From: Janthinobacterium sp. TND4EL3 | GTDB taxonomy: Bacteria > Pseudomonadota > Gammaproteobacteria > Burkholderiales > Burkholderiaceae_D | NCBI RefSeq assembly: GCF_900156175.1 | Contig: NZ_FTMV01000009.1 | Coordinates: 203,153-267,152, forward strand | Reading direction: 5' to 3' | Length of the DNA stretch: 64,000 bases | Part shown: positions 59,841 through 64,000 of the stretch, in pieces | Numbering within the stretch: position 1 is the first letter of the stretch | Layout of the letters: every line of letters starts with the position of its first letter | Made by a program: the position numbers and the translations under genes | Notes under the pieces: model-generated | Told to the model about the DNA's origin: nothing | Databases searched by the model: none | Seen by the model: only the letters and a program-made list of their open reading frames with translations

Positions 59841-62258
59841 ATGAACGAAGGGAAACAAGCAATGAAGCATTATCGCAACACCAGCATGACCCTGGCCCTG
59901 TTGGGCAGCCTGGCCTTGACCGCGCCCGCATGCGCCCAGCAGCATCAGCAAGCGCCCGCGCGCCACTACCAGGTGGCAGCCGGCCCCCTCAGTACCGCCC
60001 TGTCCGCCTTTGCGGCCGACGCGGGCGTCAGTATTTCCGGCGCCGCCAGCCTGTACGCGGGCTTGAACAGCGGGGGCTTGAGCGGCAATTACCAGGTGGC
60101 CGACGGCTTCGCGCGCCTGCTCGACGGCAGCGGCCTCGTTGCTATCGACCAGGGCGGCGGCCACTACGCCGTGCGCCGGCTGCCGTCCGCCAGCGAGGCG
60201 GCCACCCTGCCCGGCATCGCCGTGCGCGCCACGGCCGAGCGCGGCACCAGCACGGAAGGGACGAATTCGTACACGACGCCGGCCACGGCCAGCGCCACGG
60301 GACTGGTGCTGTCCCTGCGCGAGACGCCGCAATCGGTCAGCGTCATCACGCGCCAGCGCATGGATGACCAGGACTTGCTGACGGTGCGCGACGTGCTGCG
60401 CAATACGCCCGGCATGGCCGTCAACCAGTTCGACACGGAACGCAGCACCTTTTCCGCGCGCGGCTTCGACGTCGACAATTTCCAGTACGACGGCGTGCCC
60501 ACCACGTATAAGGTGCAGTATTCGGGCGGCGAATCGGAAATGGATGCGCTGATCTACGACCGCGTGGAAGTGACGCGCGGCGCCACGGGCTTGCTGACGG
60601 GTGCCGGCTACCCGTCAGCCTCGATCAACCTTGTGCGCAAGCGGGCCGGCGCCAGGCAGTTCGAGGGGCAATGGTCGCTGGCAGCCGGTTCCTGGAGCGA
60701 TTACCGCGGCACGGTCGACCTGGCCGCGCCGCTGAACGGGGACGGCTCCGTGCGCGGCCGCGTGGCGGCTGCCTGGCAGGACCGCAAGTCCTTCACCAAT
60801 GGCTATTCGAACGAGCGCCAGCTCGTCTACGCCACCGCCGAGGCAGACCTGGCGCCCGGCAGCGTCATCATGGTCGGCGCCAGCAACCAGAAGAATGCCC
60901 CGAAAGGCAGCAACTGGGGCGGTTTCCCCCTGTGGTACAGCGACGGCACGCGCACCGATTTCGACCGTTCCGTCACCACGGCGCCCCGCTGGGCCGCCTG
61001 GGCCACGGAACAGACCAACGTGCACGCCACCTTGGAACACGCGCTGGGCCAGGGCTGGAAGGCGCAGGCGCAAGCCATGTACAGCAAGCATACGGAAGAC
61101 ACGCCGCTGCTCTTCCTGGCCGAACGGCCCGACCGCATCACGGGCCTGGGCATGCTCGGCTACCCGAACCGCTACATTGGCCAGCGCGACCAGCGCAGCG
61201 CCGACGTCAAGCTGTCGGGACCATTTACCCTGGGCGGACGCGAACATGAAGTCATCGTCGGTGCCAATTACACGCTGCAGCACGCGCAATTTAGCGTCAA
61301 GGAAGCGCTCGACGCCGAGCCGATCGGCAATTTCCTCGCCTGGGACGGCAGCTACCCGCAGCCGGCCTGGGGCGAACCCGTGCTGTCGGAGCAATACACG
61401 ACGAAGCAATATGGCGCGTATGGCGCGGCGCGCCTGAACCTGGCCGAGAACACCAGACTGATACTCGGCGGGCGCCTCACGCGCTGGGACAAGGACCGCA
61501 CCGGCTTTGACGGCAGCGCCCGCTTTGCCTTCGCCAAGAGCAAGTTCGTGCCCTACGCGGGCCTGGTGGTGGACCTGAACGACACGTATTCCGCGTATGC
61601 CAGCTACACGGACATCTTCCGCCCGCAGGAAAACCAGGACCGCGCGGGCGCCTGGCTGGACCCGCTGACGGGACAAAGCATGGAAGTGGGCGTGAAGGGG
61701 GAATGGGCCGGGGGCCAGGCCAACGGCTCCATCGGCCTCTTCGAGATCAGGCAGGACAAGCTGGCCCAGCCGGACGGCGCGCGCCGGGTCCCCGGCACCA
61801 CCACGCAAGCGTATTACGCGGCGCGCGGCGCCACCAGCCGCGGCATCGAGGCGGAATTGTCGGGCCGCCTGGCGCCTGGCTGGAACGTGACGGCCAGCGC
61901 CAGCCACTTCCGCGCCAGGGACCGCGAACAGCAGGACGTCAACACGCTCTCGCCACGCTCGACGGCGCGCCTGTTCGCCACCTGGAAAGTCCAGCCCGGC
62001 CTCACCGTGGGCGGCGGCGTCAACTGGCAAAGCAAGTTCTACTTTGACGATGTAGGCCCGAATGGCAAGGAGCGCGTCACGCAGCAAGCCTACAGCACGG
62101 CGAGCCTGATGGCCACGTACCAGCTGTCGCGCCAGCTGACGGCGCAGCTGAACGTGGAAAACGTGCTCGACAAGAAGTACATCAACATCAACACCTATGC
62201 GCAAGGCACGTATGGCGCGCCGCGCAGCGTGCGGGGAACCTTGACGTACCGGTTCTGA
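59841..62258 (+). CDS. TonB-dependent siderophore-type receptor with STN signalling domain (805 aa)
   Basis: FecA-like outer-membrane transducer. Signal peptide ending ACAQ, STN domain (about 42-112, HYQVAAGPLSTALSAFAADAG), plug (LRETPQSVSVITRQRMDDQ, YDRVEVTRGATGLLTGAG) and barrel ending VRGTLTYRF. The form is that of ferric hydroxamate or pyoverdine-type receptors, but the ligand cannot be read. I use ATG 59841 with AGGA 8 bases upstream; ATG 59862 is equally plausible. It follows fecR by 61 bp. Confidence 0.93.
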   Translation: MNEGKQAMKHYRNTSMTLALLGSLALTAPACAQQHQQAPARHYQVAAGPLSTALSAFAADAGVSISGAASLYAGLNSGGLSGNYQVADGFARLLDGSGLVAIDQGGGHYAVRRLPSASEAATLPGIAVRATAERGTSTEGTNSYTTPATASATGLVLSLRETPQSVSVITRQRMDDQDLLTVRDVLRNTPGMAVNQFDTERSTFSARGFDVDNFQYDGVPTTYKVQYSGGESEMDALIYDRVEVTRGATGLLTGAGYPSASINLVRKRAGARQFEGQWSLAAGSWSDYRGTVDLAAPLNGDGSVRGRVAAAWQDRKSFTNGYSNERQLVYATAEADLAPGSVIMVGASNQKNAPKGSNWGGFPLWYSDGTRTDFDRSVTTAPRWAAWATEQTNVHATLEHALGQGWKAQAQAMYSKHTEDTPLLFLAERPDRITGLGMLGYPNRYIGQRDQRSADVKLSGPFTLGGREHEVIVGANYTLQHAQFSVKEALDAEPIGNFLAWDGSYPQPAWGEPVLSEQYTTKQYGAYGAARLNLAENTRLILGGRLTRWDKDRTGFDGSARFAFAKSKFVPYAGLVVDLNDTYSAYASYTDIFRPQENQDRAGAWLDPLTGQSMEVGVKGEWAGGQANGSIGLFEIRQDKLAQPDGARRVPGTTTQAYYAARGATSRGIEAELSGRLAPGWNVTASASHFRARDREQQDVNTLSPRSTARLFATWKVQPGLTVGGGVNWQSKFYFDDVGPNGKERVTQQAYSTASLMATYQLSRQLTAQLNVENVLDKKYININTYAQGTYGAPRSVRGTLTYRF

Positions 62259-62295
62259 TACAAGCTGTACCGGCATAAAACGCCAGGCGAACGGT

Positions 62296-62321
62296 GGCAA
62301 CGGCTGAAAAATGCCGTTGCC
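62296..62321. terminator. Hairpin between convergent receptor and OmpA-domain genes
   Basis: GGCAACGGC (62296-62304) pairs perfectly with GCCGTTGCC (62313-62321), 8-nt loop, without a T-run. It lies 37 bp after one stop and 10 bp after the other. Confidence 0.45.
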
Positions 62322-62330
62322 GCAACTCGC

Positions 62331-63707
62331 CTACTGCGTTCTTGCGTACATCACGCGCACCTCCACCCTGCGGTTCAAGGCATTGCATTGTTCCGTTTCA
62401 TAGGAGGTGGTACTTGCCTCGACAGGGCATTTCACGCGCAGCTCCCGCGCACCCGCCCCATCCGCGGTAAATGTCAGCTTCTTTCCAGGCAGCGCAGTTC
62501 TGAGCACATTGACAATCGCCTCTGCGCGCAGCTCCGATAGACGCTGGTTATCCACGGCTTTTCCGGCAATGTTGCTCGCGAAAGGACGGGCGTCACTGTG
62601 ACCCCGCACCAGAATGTCACTCGGGGCACCCGCTGCCAGAATGGCTGAGGCAAGAGCCTGCAGACGCGCTTGTGCCGTTGGCAATAATTGCGCACTGGCG
62701 GTCTTGAACAGCAAGTCATTGGAAAGGTCAAAACAGGGATTCAGCGCAGGCCGGCTCTTGATGATGCGCATCGTGGCCGCGTCCAGGCGCAAGGTGGCAA
62801 CCCTGAGGATGGTCGGTTCGGGGCTGAAAATGCCGGCCTCCGGCTTCGTGCGTACACTGAACGTGACAAGCGACACGCCGCCTACGCTGGTCCACAAGAC
62901 ATCGGCATGATGTACCAGCAATCGTCCCCCCGCGCCCCTGCGGCAGTCAAGGATGGGGCGGCCGACGACTTCCGTGACGCGCTCGATTTCACCGAGCTCG
63001 CTCTCGGGCAATTCAATGCTCACGTCGGGAATACGCACACCCAATAGCTGGAAAGCCATCTGCACCATATTCATGAACGGCCCGAAGAACAGCACGAGTA
63101 CCAGCGGTGCCACGAACACTGCGGCAAGCTGTGCCAATCTGCGCTGCGGCTTCGGCTGCGCGCCTGCGACCGTGATACCCGCTTGCGTACCAGCCGTGCT
63201 TATAAAAAGGGTAAGAAAACCGGCACAAAAAAAGATCAGTATTAGCAAAAACAAGGAAGGTTGTGCGCCGGCGAAAGCAAAATGCAAGGACAGCAAAAAA
63301 AAGGAAAGCGATACTAGAAAATAGCCAACGCCACGCAGCCCGGCTGGAACGACAAACAGGGCCGCGCGCCCATGGAAGGCGCGCCGCGTGGCAATACACC
63401 GTTCCGACAAAGAAAGCAGTTGCAGCGGCCACAGTGCAGACATGGCCCCGAACAACAGGAAGATGCAGTACAGAAAACCGAACATCAGTGCCACAAAGAT
63501 AAAGAACACCACTTCCCCTGGCGTCAGGCCACTGGGGAAGAACTGAATGTCAAACAGATAAGTCAGCGTGACGATGGCACCCGCTGCAACGGCCAGTTTA
63601 TATGTCAAGGTCGTCACGAGATCGAGGATCGCTATTTTCTTGCTCAGCGAATCGCTGCTGTACGTCGGGACAGGTGCCTCTCCTGGCGGGGGTCTCGGTA
63701 TGATCAC
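62331..63707 (-). CDS. Multispanning membrane protein with C-terminal OmpA domain (458 aa)
   Basis: About five hydrophobic segments in the first 215 residues (near 28-52, 64-95, 115-146, 150-172 and 190-214), then a soluble region and an OmpA/MotB-type peptidoglycan-binding domain (about 325-455, with LVRGHSDARPF, NQRLSELRAEAIVNVL and NRRVEVRVMYA). Most OmpA-domain proteins have one membrane anchor or a barrel, so this layout is unusual; it should place the domain in the periplasm with a helical bundle in the inner membrane. Base composition looks lower in GC than its neighbours, and an IS481 element lies 200 bp upstream. Function unknown; a cell-envelope or motor-like role is speculation. 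Confidence 0.85.
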   Translation of the reverse strand: MIIPRPPPGEAPVPTYSSDSLSKKIAILDLVTTLTYKLAVAAGAIVTLTYLFDIQFFPSGLTPGEVVFFIFVALMFGFLYCIFLLFGAMSALWPLQLLSLSERCIATRRAFHGRAALFVVPAGLRGVGYFLVSLSFFLLSLHFAFAGAQPSLFLLILIFFCAGFLTLFISTAGTQAGITVAGAQPKPQRRLAQLAAVFVAPLVLVLFFGPFMNMVQMAFQLLGVRIPDVSIELPESELGEIERVTEVVGRPILDCRRGAGGRLLVHHADVLWTSVGGVSLVTFSVRTKPEAGIFSPEPTILRVATLRLDAATMRIIKSRPALNPCFDLSNDLLFKTASAQLLPTAQARLQALASAILAAGAPSDILVRGHSDARPFASNIAGKAVDNQRLSELRAEAIVNVLRTALPGKKLTFTADGAGARELRVKCPVEASTTSYETEQCNALNRRVEVRVMYARTQ

Positions 63708-63904
63708 AGTATCGCCCTAATTCACGACAAGTCGTTTGACTCGCCTGGACAGATAACAAGCATACTCATCACGCCTTTGGCAAAGGCTGGAATGACGGGT
63801 CCATCCATACAAGTCTAGTGAGTCGTCACGCAACTGTGCGGACGTCGCAGCGAAGCTTGATATGGATTAAACAAGGATGAGAGAGCTTGAACGACTCGGC
63901 GGCG

Positions 63905-64000
63905 CTAGCTGTGAAGTTGCAAGAGGTTATTCGGACTAGAACCAAGCCGTGACATCGGTGCCTTGCCAGCAATACCCTGATGCGGCCGGTGCCAGTTGTA
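63905..64000 (-). CDS. IS481-family transposase, C-terminal end (rest outside window)
   Basis: The last 31 codons, read leftward from the window edge to TAG at 63905-63907, give NWHRPHQGIAGKAPMSRL then GSSPNNLLQLHS. The NWHRPH...GK.P.SRL pattern is the C-terminal signature of IS481-family DDE transposases. The element's left end should lie in 63810-63904; a CTAG (63815-63818), the usual target core of this family, is visible there, but I could not fix the terminal repeat. Apart from that, 63708-63904 shows no feature. Confidence 0.85.
   Translation of the reverse strand, partial: YNWHRPHQGIAGKAPMSRLGSSPNNLLQLHS

Noticed and set aside
63810..63904. Exact left end of the IS481 element
   Set aside because: A CTAG and a TGTGCGG are visible, but without the other end of the element the inverted repeat cannot be verified.

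Overview
The window is GC-rich, densely coded DNA, and the protein families present (NarG/NarK, a class I PHA synthase, FecIRA-type signalling, many TonB-dependent receptors, SirB2 and DUF3240 proteins) point to a betaproteobacterium. Oxalobacteraceae, in particular Janthinobacterium or a close relative, is my best guess, made by familiarity and not by a database search. I see no rRNA or tRNA genes and no CRISPR array.

Layout. 1-7.1 kb: nitrate respiration on the minus strand (narG cut by the left edge, two NarK transporters, a beta-carbonic anhydrase). 7.3-9.75 kb: small housekeeping or unknown genes. 9.76-30.2 kb: a large sugar locus. Its minus-strand arm holds a DUF5077/DUF3472 lipoprotein, a Tat-exported GH109-type enzyme, two TonB-dependent receptors (one broken by an in-frame amber codon) and a GH31 enzyme. 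Its plus-strand arm is a tight operon agaS-agaK-agaZ-agaR-agaA-agaP closed by a strong terminator. Together these look like an N-acetylgalactosamine (GalNAc) scavenging system. Two unrelated alpha-GalNAcase families release the sugar outside the cytoplasm, TonB receptors and an MFS permease bring it in, and a ROK kinase, deacetylase, deaminase and tagatose-type enzyme break it down under an AgaR-type repressor. Two far-apart intergenic regions of this locus (15862-16140 and 22651-22934) share the same 280-bp promoter/operator architecture.

30.3-33.1 kb: an amino-acid permease and a DUF445 membrane protein. 33.2-42.6 kb: a signalling block with a PAS-type chemoreceptor, a PAS-GGEEF diguanylate cyclase, CheW, a REC-HD-GYP phosphodiesterase, a FIST sensor and a three-PAS hybrid kinase; the last five are closely spaced on one strand. 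42.6-45.4 kb: PHA synthase and a tandem universal stress protein behind a near-perfect FNR/ANR box. 45.4-54.7 kb: a VIT-family transporter, a QseBC/PmrAB-like two-component system and, divergently, a heavy-metal RND efflux operon (adaptor, pump, DUF3240, TolC, cytochrome b561) with a TTAAG palindrome between them. 54.8-55.3 kb: a relic of a universal stress gene and a 374-bp internally deleted IS1595-type element. 55.4-58.1 kb: hydrolase, CorA and an unknown exported protein. 58.3-62.3 kb: FecI-FecR-TonB receptor surface-signalling operon. 62.3-64 kb: an unusual multispanning membrane protein with an OmpA domain, then the 3' end of an IS481 transposase at the window edge.

The most notable points are the GalNAc locus with its duplicated control region, the amber-interrupted receptor, the extra periplasmic domain in the permease, and the FNR-controlled phaC-usp unit.
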